Origin: Xanthoparmelia taractica
Taxonomy: Eukaryota; Ascomycota; Lecanoromycetes; Lecanorales; Parmeliaceae
Reading direction: 5' to 3'
NCBI GenBank assembly: GCA_033085395.1
Contig: JANQBS010000275.1
Span: 1 to 49,457 of the forward strand
DNA length: 49,457 nt
A program made the translations under genes and the position numbers. Positions 20,040 to 30,199 of the stretch are shown in pieces (the stretch's first letter is position 1; every line of letters begins with the position of its first letter). Below the pieces are notes generated by a model that worked only from the letters and a program-made list of their open reading frames with translations, was not told the origin of the DNA and did not search any database.

Positions 20040-23000
20040 CGAGTTGACACACTTGAATTCGAAATCTCTTTCTCTACTCGTGGCAAGTATTAGCGCCGTT
20101 ACAATAGAAATTAAGATATATATCGAAGAAGACATCAAAATAATATTCCAGATATCGAGTCACTGAATATTTAGCCTACGTTAAAGATCACGCGATTCGT
20201 GTAACGCCGAGAAAGTCGCCGAAACACCTACCTCTTATATGAAGAGATCGACACAGGTCAATTTGAAATAATCTATAAGGTCAATAACTCTCGCATAGGC
20301 GAGTTATTCGCTATTAAATAATTACGACGAGAAAGCCTAGATGAGACGTAGGAGTCTATTTGAAAATCGTAATATTCTAGAAGATCACACATATAGACGT
20401 TGTCACTTATTAAAACCCTTAAGCTTTCACTAATGCATTCACAGTAGCACATCGTGAGCTTTATAGACTCGATCGATAATGGCGAGAAACCTATTCTAAT
20501 AATAAAATATATATCGTTAAATAATCTTATGAAGCTAGATAAGGTTTAAAAGATATCGTTAAAGGAAATAAGAACTATTCTACGCTAGGCGCTATAAGCT
20601 CTAACCTATCTATACGACGAGAAGAATATTATTTATCGCGATATAAAACTAGAAAACATTCTCGTGAGTCGTGCGGTCCAGAACCCTAGAATTATTTATC
20701 AAACTATACGATTTTAATCTGTCGATTGAAAAGAGATATCTTATAACGTATTATGAAATAAAGTTCTATGCTACGGCGGAGATATTTATCGAATCTTACA
20801 TTAATGCTATTAATATCTAGGTTATCAAAGTACTCGATTATTAATTTATTAAAGCTCTTCTTAATTATTTAAAAACCTTTAATTTAAAGAATTAATTTAA
20901 GAGAATTCGTCAGATAGTAGACCGCGTAGATCGTTAGAGTAATAACTCGATATTAATCTTGCTAAAGCGTATGCTCGAGCTAAAGCCCGTGAATCGTTCT
21001 TTGGCAAAGAATTATTTGTTAAACTCGTAAATCGAGAGCGTAATATTACTCGTGCAAGCGGAAATGAAGCAGATTAATATAAGGCCAAGATCTTTAGAAA
21101 TGATATTAGAATAGTCAATAGAGATATAAAACTCTCCAATATAGTTGAAGAAAGAAATGTTAGATTCGATCGTGTCAGAGGTGCTACGAAAACGCTCGCG
21201 ATCTTCTAAGTTTATTACTTCGAGAACGTAATTATTAAAACGAGGCGTAAAGGAACTCCAGGTAGATAAGAGTCTAAAAAGTAACGTTAGAGTTATTAGC
21301 TAAAAAGATCATAAGTTCGAGACGTGCTACTCGCACGTCGCACGTTGGGTATAAACGAAATATCACTCTTAAATCTACTGAAAAGGGTCTTTCGAGAGTA
21401 TAAATTACGACGGGGCAAACTGGTCTAAAAACGGTCTTATAGCGAGTAAGATTCTCTTTCAAGTAAGCCCTCTCAGCCAATAAGAATATACCTAAGATAT
21501 AAACTCCTTAACGTCTATCGGGCTTATAGTATATACTAATCGATTATCGTTAAGGTGATAGAATTTAACGCTCGATATATTCAAATGAAAGTTAATAATT
21601 AACTAATGCTAATGCGAAAAGAAAACGACTTTCTTAATGTAACTTAGATTATCACGCTTATTAAAAAGAATAATAGCAAGCGTAAGTATATTCTTAAATA
21701 AATAAATTAGAATACTAAGATAAAAGTGCTTTTAACTACAAAAGATATTTCTTATTTACACTCTTAAATTAACTTCTCATATAAACGAATTCTCTATAAA
21801 TATCTCAAACTAAAGTAGAAATTATAGTCGCTACTAGATTACGAACGTGGGGTATATAACGACTACGATAAGATCGCGAAAGAGGTCGAGTATCTTATAG
21901 AGATATTACCTTACGCTATATTAATATATAAAATAACTAACTTTATCTCGTATAGAATATTTCTCACTTAAAGCCGACTTCGAAAGAAAGCAACGACAAT
22001 ATGCTGGAGACTATCGAAGTAATAGATTTTAATTCCGAACACGTTTAGATAAGAGTCGAAGATTAGATCGTGCTCCTACGAAAAATAGACTACTTTCTAA
22101 AGATAATTTAGATTATAACGCTTGCCGAGAAGAATAAGAATAAGCGTAAAATTATTCTTAATAAAATAAAGAAGTACATTAAAGTTAACGTGAAAAAGTT
22201 AGCGAAGGGCTCCTAAGTGAATCTACAATACGTTCGAATCTTATATAAGCATCTTGGATTAAAGCGATAGCTATAGCCGCTATTAAAGTATACACAGAGA
22301 CTATAGGATAATAATATCGAAATAACTGTACTAATAAACCAAGATTACCTATTAGAGCTAGGAGTCTATTAATTCGTCGCAATCCCCGCGCATCCTCAGC
22401 CTATCATAATTCGAACGTTAGATTTTAAAGTCAACGCCACTTATATTCTAAAAGTTATCGGGAAAGAACTCTAAATATAGTAGCTCCTTCTAAGAATTAG
22501 GCGATTTCACTATGGGGCTATTGATTCTATAAATAGGGGCTTCAAGTACTATAAGGGTACTTATATAACTTTCGATATTGCAATAAATTTATATCGGAAG
22601 TACGGTCTAATTAACTTAGTATCGCGAATTCGATATATTTATTTAAATAAGTAGATTCTTCGAAAGATACTTCCCTTTAAAGAAATAGACGTGAAAGTAT
22701 AATCCAGCGATATCGTTAATTAAATAGATACGTTATTTAGATTAAATTTCACCTTATTATAAGAGTGAAGAGAAGATTAATAGTCTAAGTTAAATTTTTT
22801 ATCCGATAATTTCGATTTAAAAGATAATTAAATTTAAGAGAATAACTTAGGTGAAGAATACTCGGTCTCGAATATATTAGCTTCGAAGTCTCGTATTAAT
22901 TTAAGTAAAGTCTCTATAGAATAGAAAAGCGAGTACTTATTCGTCCGACTTAAAGCGAAAACGACTTTATTATATTAATATACGTAGTATTCCTTAGAGA
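18884..23000 (+). pseudogene. FHA - protein kinase - triple KilA-N/APSES-like protein, RIP-killed
   Basis: Domains in order. FHA-like: DFVFKIDEEKCNV, then YDISKKYFRINF (19785-19905), where an S-R-x-H-F-R-I core would sit. A conserved block YILHPAKQTKIRV...LEFEISF...RGKYQRRYNRN follows (20007-20120). Kinase: YLLYEEIDTGQFEIIYKV glycine loop (~20235-20280), FAIK lysine (~20308-20319), YRDIKLENILV catalytic loop (20631-20663; HRD changed to YRD), DFN instead of DFG (20709-20717). Then three DNA-binding-like KilA-N/APSES repeats near 21560-21960, 22030-22370 and 22390-22700 (RKENDFLNVTQIITL; LRKIDYFLKIIQIITL; FKVNATYILKV). Stops are mostly C-to-T or G-to-A. The frame shifts near 21300, perhaps an intron or indel. 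A TRIM interrupts it at 19081. Kinase plus FHA suggests phospho-signalling, and KilA-N suggests DNA binding. The start is uncertain (no ATG at 18884). Confidence 0.72.
19081..19775 (+). mobile_element. TRIM: miniature non-coding LTR retrotransposon
   Basis: Two 159-bp LTRs (19081-19239 and 19617-19775) in direct orientation bound 377 bp of non-coding DNA. The LTRs start TATTAGAC/TGTTAGAC and end CTCACA/CTTACA. Flanking 5-bp duplications ATATA lie at 19076-19080 and 19776-19780. A primer-binding-site-like sequence (AxTAGTATCGCGCTTCG) follows the left LTR, and a purine tract (AGAAGGAGGGA) precedes the right LTR. There is no gag or pol, as expected for a TRIM mobilised in trans. The uninterrupted site survives in the right arm of the inverted duplication. 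Confidence 0.9.
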
Positions 23001-23310
23001 AATAAATCCTTTATTATTAATTACCATGATCTTATACTATAAAAGTCGAGACTATTAGTCTTAATATTCGCGATTATTATTACTTAAACCGAACTTGAAG
23101 CCGCCTAGTGAGATAGCGTCGCTATATAAGAGTTTTACTAATATCTATTAATTTAAGTTTAATCTATTATTGTATTAACTTAAATTTTAATATATAGAAA
23201 AGAATAAAGTAACTATGATAACGCGGACGATTAAGTCTTTATACTCGGAAACACTACTAATATCGTTCTCGAAATAAAAAGATTTAGAATACAAGTATAT
23301 TAATATAAAT

Positions 23311-24790
23311 CTTGGTTTGCTCGGCCGGGTGTAGTATATGCATTTTATTACACTCGAGTAATTAATAGTTATTATTAACCGAAGAAGTCGTTATCCCGAT
23401 ATCGTTCGTTGACGATATATTATTTAATCTACGGGCCGGAAAGGTCTGGTATATTTAGTGGGATATTCCATACCATACCGTACCATATTATATCATGGGG
23501 GGATCATACCAGATCACTTATAAAGATATAAGATAAGAAATTACTAGTATCATAAAATGGTCTAGGAAATTTCTAATATATGTAGGGGTATTCCATAATG
23601 TAGATCATTTCCCATACCAGGTGGCGAATAAGATAAGAAATACTCCTTGCGCTAACTGCTAGCATTAATGTGCGTTATGTAGGGGACATGTTCAAGACCC
23701 CCCGTATTCTACTCTCCAAGATCAAGTAAATTATTAAACCTTTATATTATTTATGCGAAGCGTGTAACTTTAATAACTAAGAATATGTAACTATAAAGAA
23801 CGATCGCAAATTCTTTTCATGATGGGAAGGGAGAAAAGGGAAATTTGCTATCGCAGGATAGATAGTAGATTACTATTGTAATCAGCGTGCTAGTAATTCT
23901 TCTAATAATCAAATAAATCAAATACACTAATAGCAATAGAAATAGCTCGCCAAGCCCTAGGTGATTGCGAAGGCCTTTCGCAACACGATATCAAATGCGA
24001 TAGCGAGCTCAGCTTAACAACGTGATGATGAAGTAAAGTAATGATAATAACGATAATAAAGTGGAGTGATGGCTAGAATAATGGCTAGAATACTTAATAA
24101 CGTGATAATAAAGTGAAGTGATAACTAGAATAATGACTAGAATACGTTCGCATGATTCTATATAGAGTAACTTCTTCTATATATAGTATATTTCTCATAT
24201 CCCTGCATATAACATGAGATACCCCTACATATATTAGAAATTTCCCAGATTATTTCATGATATTAGCACGTCTCTCAGACTATCCCATAAAAATCAAATA
24301 ATATAATCTCAATATCATATCATATTATGATATAGTATCGACACCCCATATCCCAGACTATTCTAGATCTTTCCGACTCGTAATTTAATCTTAAGAATTC
24401 GAATTTTTGTTAAAGTTAATACGAAAATACTATCTACTTATACTATATCTTTTTTTTTTATTCGAATCTAAATTTTTTAGTAGCTAAATATCGTAATCTT
24501 TCTTATTAATTTTAAAGACGAAGTCTTACGTAATATCTTTTAATTTTAAGTCGAATTGTAAATAAAGCTCGAGCTTCGAAGAGCGTGAGACGTAGAGAGT
24601 ATATTTACGACTTTTAGAGTTATTATATTCTAAAATATTACTAATATCGTCTTCGAAGTGAAATAATATTAGGCGATTGATATTGTGATCGAATTAAAGC
24701 GATGCTATAGCGTTCGATCCCACTAGCTTTACGATGAGAATAATATTTGAATAGTCGAATTCTATTATCGTGGGGTAGGATTTTAAGGAC
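23311..24790 (-). pseudogene. Duplicate FHA-domain 5' fragment of the kinase gene
   Basis: On the - strand, from ~24720 to 23311, the right arm reads the same FHA-type region as the left (KYTLYVSRSSKLELYLQFDL, then FVFKINKK, then YFRINF). It is interrupted by MITE-2. It runs out at the arm's inner end, so no kinase domain follows. It opposes the tail of the + strand gene head to tail. Confidence 0.65.
23430..24382 (+). mobile_element. MITE-2 copy a, 953-bp foldback element
   Basis: Ends TACGGGCCGGAAAGGTCTGG and CTAGATCTTTCCGACTCGTA; target duplication ATTTAATC at 23422-23429 and 24383-24390. Long subterminal inverted repeats lie inside (for example AAATTTCTAATATATGTAGG near 23565-23585, and its complement near 24225). 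The terminal ~17 bp match MITE-1, so both should use the same transposase. The middle (23630-24000) keeps many CA/TG dinucleotides and is much less RIPped than the host DNA. Confidence 0.88.
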
Positions 24791-24828
24791 ATAATGAGAA
24801 ATAATAGTAGAATTGCTTTGACTTTAGA

Positions 24829-25500
24829 TATTATGTTTATATGATAGATAGTATATGAAGGGTAGGCGAACCGCTTATTAGTATCTCCTCTTGGTTGAAT
24901 TCGAAGCCTTGTAAAGCTATTATCTCTATACGCCCTAACAAATATATTCTAGAAGATAAGCGACTTCACAATATGTAGGATAATCTAATGTAGCGGGCCG
25001 TTGATGAAATAAAGCTTTATGCGTTCAACGAAGATATTAGATGAAGATAGAGCCTCTATTAGTGAGCCCAGAAAAGGTAACACCTTTATTAGGGAAATAA
25101 TTAATTGTCGAATTAGCCTTTCTACTTATTGCATTTGAATCTCGAAGAATAGCTCCCGTCTTAAATAAGCTAGCAAGCAAAGATTCACGACAAAGTTTGG
25201 TCTGAGATAGATATATCTATTGGAAAAGATTCTTCTAATAGGATTGTGGAGTAGCTGATTGAAGATCTGGAGGTAAATGAGAACTAAAAGGCAAGGGCGA
25301 AGTGGGTAATGCATAGAATTATTTCATTACGTCCGTCAGAATCGTATGTCACTAGCTACGAAGTGTTCGCCTCTTTAAGCATATTAATTTCATGAAATAA
25401 AAAGATATAGCGAATAATAGTAGTGTCTCAAATGTACTAGAACAATCTTAATTCCTACAATTTCCAGAACATAGGGACTCTCCTACGGACAAAAAAGTAA
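24829..25500. other. Degraded DNA with one partly open frame
   Basis: Less mutated than its left flank. On the + strand a frame at ~25200-25390 (EIDISIGKDSSNRIVE; LIEDLEVNEN) is open apart from CAG/CAA-type stops, but I recognise no domain. A 62-codon open frame on the - strand (25126-25314) overlaps it. Neither can be called a gene. Confidence 0.3.
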
Positions 25501-25504
25501 TTAA

Positions 25505-25870
25505 CGATCATCGACCCTTATCTACGTGCTGATCTTCCCCGTTTGCCTTCCCGCTGTGCGTGGTGTTTCGCCTCAAACTTTTGTAACAGTTTCTATGCGT
25601 TTTCTAACTCGCGTTCGAGTAGTCATATCTTTTTTTAGCATATCTTATATTTATAATTCTTTCTCCTTCGTCTCTTGTCAATTATTTTTACGATCTCTCA
25701 CTCCTTTTTATTTAATGCTAAACTTTCTTAGTTCTAAGGCTGCTCGGGAAGAGGTGGGGTAAAGGTGATAACGTGAGAAGGATGAACGGTCATCCCTGCT
25801 CCGCAATCGATTGCTCCTCTAGGGTTTAAGGTTGCTATCTCTGCGACTATTGTTCTATTAGAGTTGAATG
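25505..25870 (-). pseudogene. RIPped chromodomain protein (second copy)
   Basis: On the - strand this aligns throughout with the chromodomain frame at 28196-28549. Shared features are a leader with PLPEQP-N-ESLALNKKE, then EIVKIIDKRR...YKYKIC (chromodomain strands), LLERELENAQKLLQKFEA, and a basic tail KRGRSAR. Aromatic Trp positions of the fold have become stops or Gln/Cys-type codons. It ends near 25505. It lies just downstream of the patatin gene on the same strand. Chromodomains bind methylated histone tails. Short fungal proteins of this kind, and chromovirus integrases, share the fold. Confidence 0.7.
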
Positions 25871-25989
25871 TTAACTTTCGATAGAATATTCTCTATCACG
25901 TAAAATTCTCCTGAGATGCAAGCTCCTTGAAATCAGCCCAATCTCGAACTGTCGCTCCTCAGACCCTGCCTCATATCTAGCGTTAGACG

Positions 25990-27551
25990 AGCATCTACGT
26001 CGGACAGTAATCTACTTATTCGCTATTAGTCCTGCCTTGATCAAGTAGCCTCTGAATATATTAATAATGAACAGCGTCTGGAGAAGACTGGTTGTGCTTT
26101 TTTCGTAGATGGTCCATCAGGTTATTGCGAGTGTTGAACTTAGCCTCGAGCATTAAACAGTTATTAGCCAATAAGTATCTATACTACACTCCTATTGCAA
26201 AGCGTTCTCATCGCATTATCTACGCTCTTTGCGTCCGTTTATCAATCAAATATTCTACACACCGCTGAATCAAAGATCTAATATCCTCCTATTTCAGATA
26301 ACTCTTAATCGCTATTTCAATCTTTTCGAGCGTAGTCTCGCCGCCCGATTTCGGTCTCCACTCATTTATGCGAATAGCTTAAAGTCCTTCCTTCACATCA
26401 AATCGAGAATAAGCGAATCCCTAAACCTTACTTCTAAACATCACCTTATCGTGTATAATATTAGATATATTGATTAGCTCTTGCAGCAATAAGCCCGTAC
26501 CAAATCTAAGTCTAGGATTATTGCCTTTGACGTTGCCATCACCAATATTCAATAGAAGATTAATAATATCGTGAGACTCTTTTGCGAGCAAGCTGACTTC
26601 CCTTATAATCTCTCAACTCGGATTATTCAAATTGATAGCGCTATCGTAATATTATGCCTCGAACATATATATAGACTTGAAGTGAGATAAATCGACTAAA
26701 GTTATTCGCGCGACTTATGAGATGGCAAAGGTGTTTTGATTAACCGAATTCCTCTCGAACGACGTACGCGAGATATACGAAGTCTTTCGATCGTATAAGC
26801 GAAAAAGAAAGAAAGTCTAAAAGTTTTTATCTTCGTTGCTTTTCATCGAACACACTATAATCCTATATCTGGCTCGATCTAACTTAAATTAATCGGCCTG
26901 CTCCTAAGGACTCGATAGCCTCGTAGAAGGTAAGGAGTCGAATTAATCCTTGAGACTTTCCCTCCTCTCGATATTGTCGCGGTTCGTTAAAAGCCTTTTT
27001 CACGAGAAAGCCGATTTTTCGAACACTTTGACGGAGAGCTTTTTATATTCCTCGATCGCCTCGTCCACACTTATTCGCAATCTTTCAAGCAGTATCGCAA
27101 TTAGCCCACCGATACTTGTTTCTAACACATAATCGAAGTAGTGATACGATAGATATTCAAGGACTGATCTAGAATCGCCCGCTAATGAGATAGGTTGTTC
27201 GTCTAGCAAGCAATCTACGAGGGGAGAGTCTACGCTCGATTTCGCTTCTGAATTTATGCGGCGCTCCTATTCTTTCACTGCTTTCATGAGCTCTCGCAGT
27301 ATTAACAGCGAGGAGTAATTCCTCACACCCCCTCCGTCTAGACTCAGTATTAATTTTCTTGCCCAGGGTTCATCTATATCGAGCGTATATATCGAGGGTT
27401 CTGCTGAGAGCTCGTCGTGATCGGGGTAATACTGGTCTGAATCAATTTCTTCGGGAATAAGGAGATGGGACTGGGCAGCGCAGGGTCTCATACTCGGGAG
27501 TGTATGGGGCTGGTCCACGGCACACTCTTGCCGCCATCCGCTTGTTTCCAT
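25990..27551 (-). pseudogene. Patatin-like phospholipase with C-terminal C2H2 finger
   Basis: The - strand frame opens at ATG 27551 (METSGWRQ). The lipase signature follows as KLILSLDGGGVRNYSSLLIL (27380-27320; oxyanion-hole G-G-G-V-R-G with the last G changed to N). After one CAG-type stop at 27267-27269 comes FDYVLETSIGGLIAI (27140-27095), the GxSxG serine motif with its first G changed to E. Further on in the same frame are an IVCSMKSNE block, NNPRLRFGTG near 26520, and a C2H2-like C-terminus near 26090-26160 (ANNCLMLEAKFNTRNNLMDH-LRKKH). Length ~510 codons. Stops increase toward the 3' end. Patatins hydrolyse acyl-lipids. In fungi they occur alone or as effector domains of NLR-type proteins. 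This one ends in a zinc finger, not an NB-ARC domain. Confidence 0.78.
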
Positions 27552-28195
27552 GCTGTCGTAGTCATTGAATACAGAGCGCCGATTAGGACGGTGGCAAGAA
27601 AAGGCGCGGGAATTCTGAAGTACGTCGGGACGATGCAGATCTTTCGATCCAACGGATTGCAGCCTGGATGTTGGTATATAAGTTAGATTTCTTGTGGCTC
27701 ATCTCAATCTGACAGGCTCAGAGCTTAAGGGAATATATGTAATTAAAGACGAAGAGAGTATAATTTGATGATAGGTGCCAGGACGGTAACGAAACGGAAG
27801 TGAGGTGGTAGGATGGGTGAGGCTGAATATTAAGCTTCTCGGGAGAAAGCGTCGGCCAATCGTCTTCCTTTAGCAATGGCTGCTTGGTTAGAGTGCCGAG
27901 TATTCTTGTGCAGCCAGAGGGAGGAAGAAAGGGTCAGCATGGCTGAATCGAGCCGTTCCAGGGAGAAAAGGAGCCAGCCTTTTTTTTTACAATTCCCCTG
28001 GAACGCTGGAACGTGGAATGCGAGTGCCACTTCTGCTCCAACTTACTACGCCGACCTCCTCTGCGAGCGTGCTCGATGGTACCTCTACAACCATGATACC
28101 GCGTCCAGCAATAGCGGTGCCGGACAGGTCATCTTTTGGCAAGGAGAAAATGTACATCCTTAGGTCACAAATTTCTACATGAAAGTATATCAGCA
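27552..28195. other. Intergenic, GC-normal, no gene supported
   Basis: Contains several short overlapping open frames on both strands (27830-28030, 27876-28163, 27987-28202), none with a recognisable domain or compositional bias. A poly-T run at 27982-27990 and an interrupted inverted repeat (CGTTCCAGGG...CCCTGGAACG, 27954-28001) are visible. This is probably the promoter side of the patatin gene and the 3' flank of the chromodomain frame. Confidence 0.45.
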
Positions 28196-28549
28196 TCACC
28201 AAGCTTTGTCTGCGCGAGTCGGTCTGCCCCGTTTGCGTCCACGCTGAGCTTGGCCTTGTGCCTCAAACTGCCGCAACAGTTCCTGTGCATTTCCTAACTC
28301 GCTTTCAAGCAGCCATGTTTTCTCCCAGCACACCTTGTATTCATAGCCTCTTCCCGTCCGTCTCTTGTCAACGATCCTTACGATCTCCCACTCCTCTTCA
28401 TTTAATGCTAAACCTCCTTGGTTCTGAGGTCGCTCAGTAAGTGATGAGGGAACGGTGATAGCGTGAGGGGGATAGACTGTCGCTGTTATTCCGCCATCAT
28501 TTTTTAAGATCTCGGCATAGTGCGACACTAGAAGAGATCGGACGATCAA
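28196..28549 (-). CDS. Chromodomain protein fragment, least mutated copy
   Basis: An open - strand frame of 117 codons. It has a leader (ITVPSSLTERPQNQGGLALN), then EEWEIVRIVDKRRTGRGYEY-KVCWEKTWLLESELGNAQEL, a chromodomain with its aromatic residues in place, then LLRQFEA and a basic AT-hook-like tail (RGRKRGRP). It stops at 28196. No ATG precedes the domain: the frame is open upstream to a TGA near 28590 and starts only with TTG/CTG-type codons. It is therefore either a 3' exon, a pseudogene, or the tail of a lost gene. The fold reads histone methylation (usually H3K9me). Its sister copy lies 2.7 kb away in the same orientation and is much more mutated. Confidence 0.65.
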   Translation of the reverse strand: MIVRSLLVSHYAEILKNDGGITATVYPPHAITVPSSLTERPQNQGGLALNEEEWEIVRIVDKRRTGRGYEYKVCWEKTWLLESELGNAQELLRQFEAQGQAQRGRKRGRPTRADKAW

Positions 28550-28559
28550 TGAGAAAGGG

Positions 28560-30199
28560 GGTGAGTTCGGTGGTGGGAGGACTCAAGTAGCCGTGTGTCT
28601 TTGCCTGTTCCCTCGGGTGGGAGCTTTGAAGGTGTATAGTATCAATCTTAGTCTCCACGCTCGTGACCCTAATAGAAGCGCAAGTTTCGTCAGTCTTTTC
28701 GCCGTTATTCTTTATTATAAGAGAATTATCTAAAACACATCAAAAGAAATCCCGAATATTAATCAAAAATGTATTGAGGGGATATATCTTAACTATTATT
28801 AACTTCACTAAATCGACTTAAGCTTATTTTTTTCTTATATTATTAAAATTTTCGCGAAAAGAGAGATCGTCTAAAGATAGGCTTAGATTGCGATCGAATT
28901 TATACGAAATCGAGGTCGCTTAAGTTTTTATCGATATTATCTATTTTATCGATTACGATCGCGTCTTTCTAAAGTTATTAAACGCACTTATAGCGACTAA
29001 TATCTATACACTAACCTTTACGCCGAGTCTTCTTTAACCTATATATTTCTTCTCCGCCCTTATTTAAATCTACATTATCTGCTATACGCTTGAAGAAACC
29101 TCGAATATCGGTAGCGTTTATAGCTTTTAAAGACTTAATATTCGTAGAGCTTATTGAGCTTTATATTTATAGAAATCTAGCCGAATCTATCGCTGATTCT
29201 ACGACGTCTTCTCGAAGCGAAGACCGTTACGAAATTAGTGATAATTTAAGATTTGGCGACGAAATAGGCAATCGGAGAGAGTATAGAATAATGTTATCTG
29301 TACTATAGCTCGTTACTTTATTCACTTTCTCTTTCTCCCTATCGAAGTGACGAGGCTCGATATTTTAAAGCTAATTTCTATATCGTATATCGATGAGAGA
29401 AGAATAGTATAGGGTGGAGAAGGAGAAGGAGAAGAAGGAGAATTAGAGATGGGATCTTCTATCTTCTCACGAAGGATGGAATATCTAGATAGACGCTATC
29501 TATTAGCACTAAGATCTACTAACGAGGGTTTTAAGGCTCGTACTTAGCTTTTAAGCCTACTATAGAAGTTTATAGAGTTTTAAGAGAGTAGTATCTTTCG
29601 CCTTATTAAGAAATCGAGCCGTCGCTTCTAGAGTGAAAGTTACTATTACTATCGATATTCGTAACGTTATCTTCAACTAGTCTTAAGCCCAACGATTAAA
29701 ATTTCTATACTCTTTCGATATCGAGTATTAGTTTCTTAAAGAATAGAAAGCTTTCGTTTTTCTCTTTATTATCTCTACTACGACTATCACTAAGATCGAC
29801 TTCGTTAAAGAAAATTAAAGCTATTATTCAAGATCTACAAAAAGCGAAGATAATAAATATTATCTTCGGCGTATAATTTAGTATCTTTGAGATTTAGTGT
29901 ATACTTATAAGATAATAGATTATAAGAATTCTTCGACGACGAGCTAATTAAATCAAGAACTTCGATTAGGTCGTAGTCGTTAAGTGATTTATCTTATTCG
30001 TTATTATATCTAGAAATCGTAGAAGTATATTTCTCTTCGCAGATAACGAAAGTATTATTAATCGACACTATAAACGATTTTTAATTAATTAAATCGACTT
30101 TAATAAAGAATTAATAGAATTAAATAAAATTTAAGTTAATTAATATTATTGTCTCTCAAGTAAAGATAAAGAAGCTATGTGTGGAGTCTAAAGTTGAAA
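28560..30199. other. RIPped DNA, one possible short frame
   Basis: 28560-28690 is near-normal in composition, then CA/TG depletion is strong to ~30170. A 72-codon + frame at 29090-29308 (FKDLIFVELIELYIYRNLAE; RSEDRYEISDNLRFGDEIG) is open without stops but matches nothing I know. It probably survives by chance in a mutated gene. 29400-29450 is a purine-rich GGAGAAGGAGAAGAAGGAG run. Confidence 0.35.

Larger units (their letters stand above)
23311..24828 (-). repeat. Right arm of the inverted duplication
   Basis: Without MITE-2 (23430-24382 plus an 8-bp duplication) the arm is ~557 bp. Inner end CTTGGTTTGCTCGGCCGGGT at 23311-23330; outer end near 24828. Read on the - strand it repeats the FHA-domain coding region. 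Confidence 0.85.

Noticed and set aside
20011..23341. Terminal inverted repeats (ACTACACCCGGC...) of a 3.3-kb DNA transposon carrying the kinase
   Set aside because: The inverted match does not stop there; it extends ~560 bp outward into the FHA region, so it is an inverted duplication of gene sequence.
27830..28202. Three overlapping short frames upstream of the patatin gene
   Set aside because: Mutually overlapping on both strands, no domain and no codon bias.
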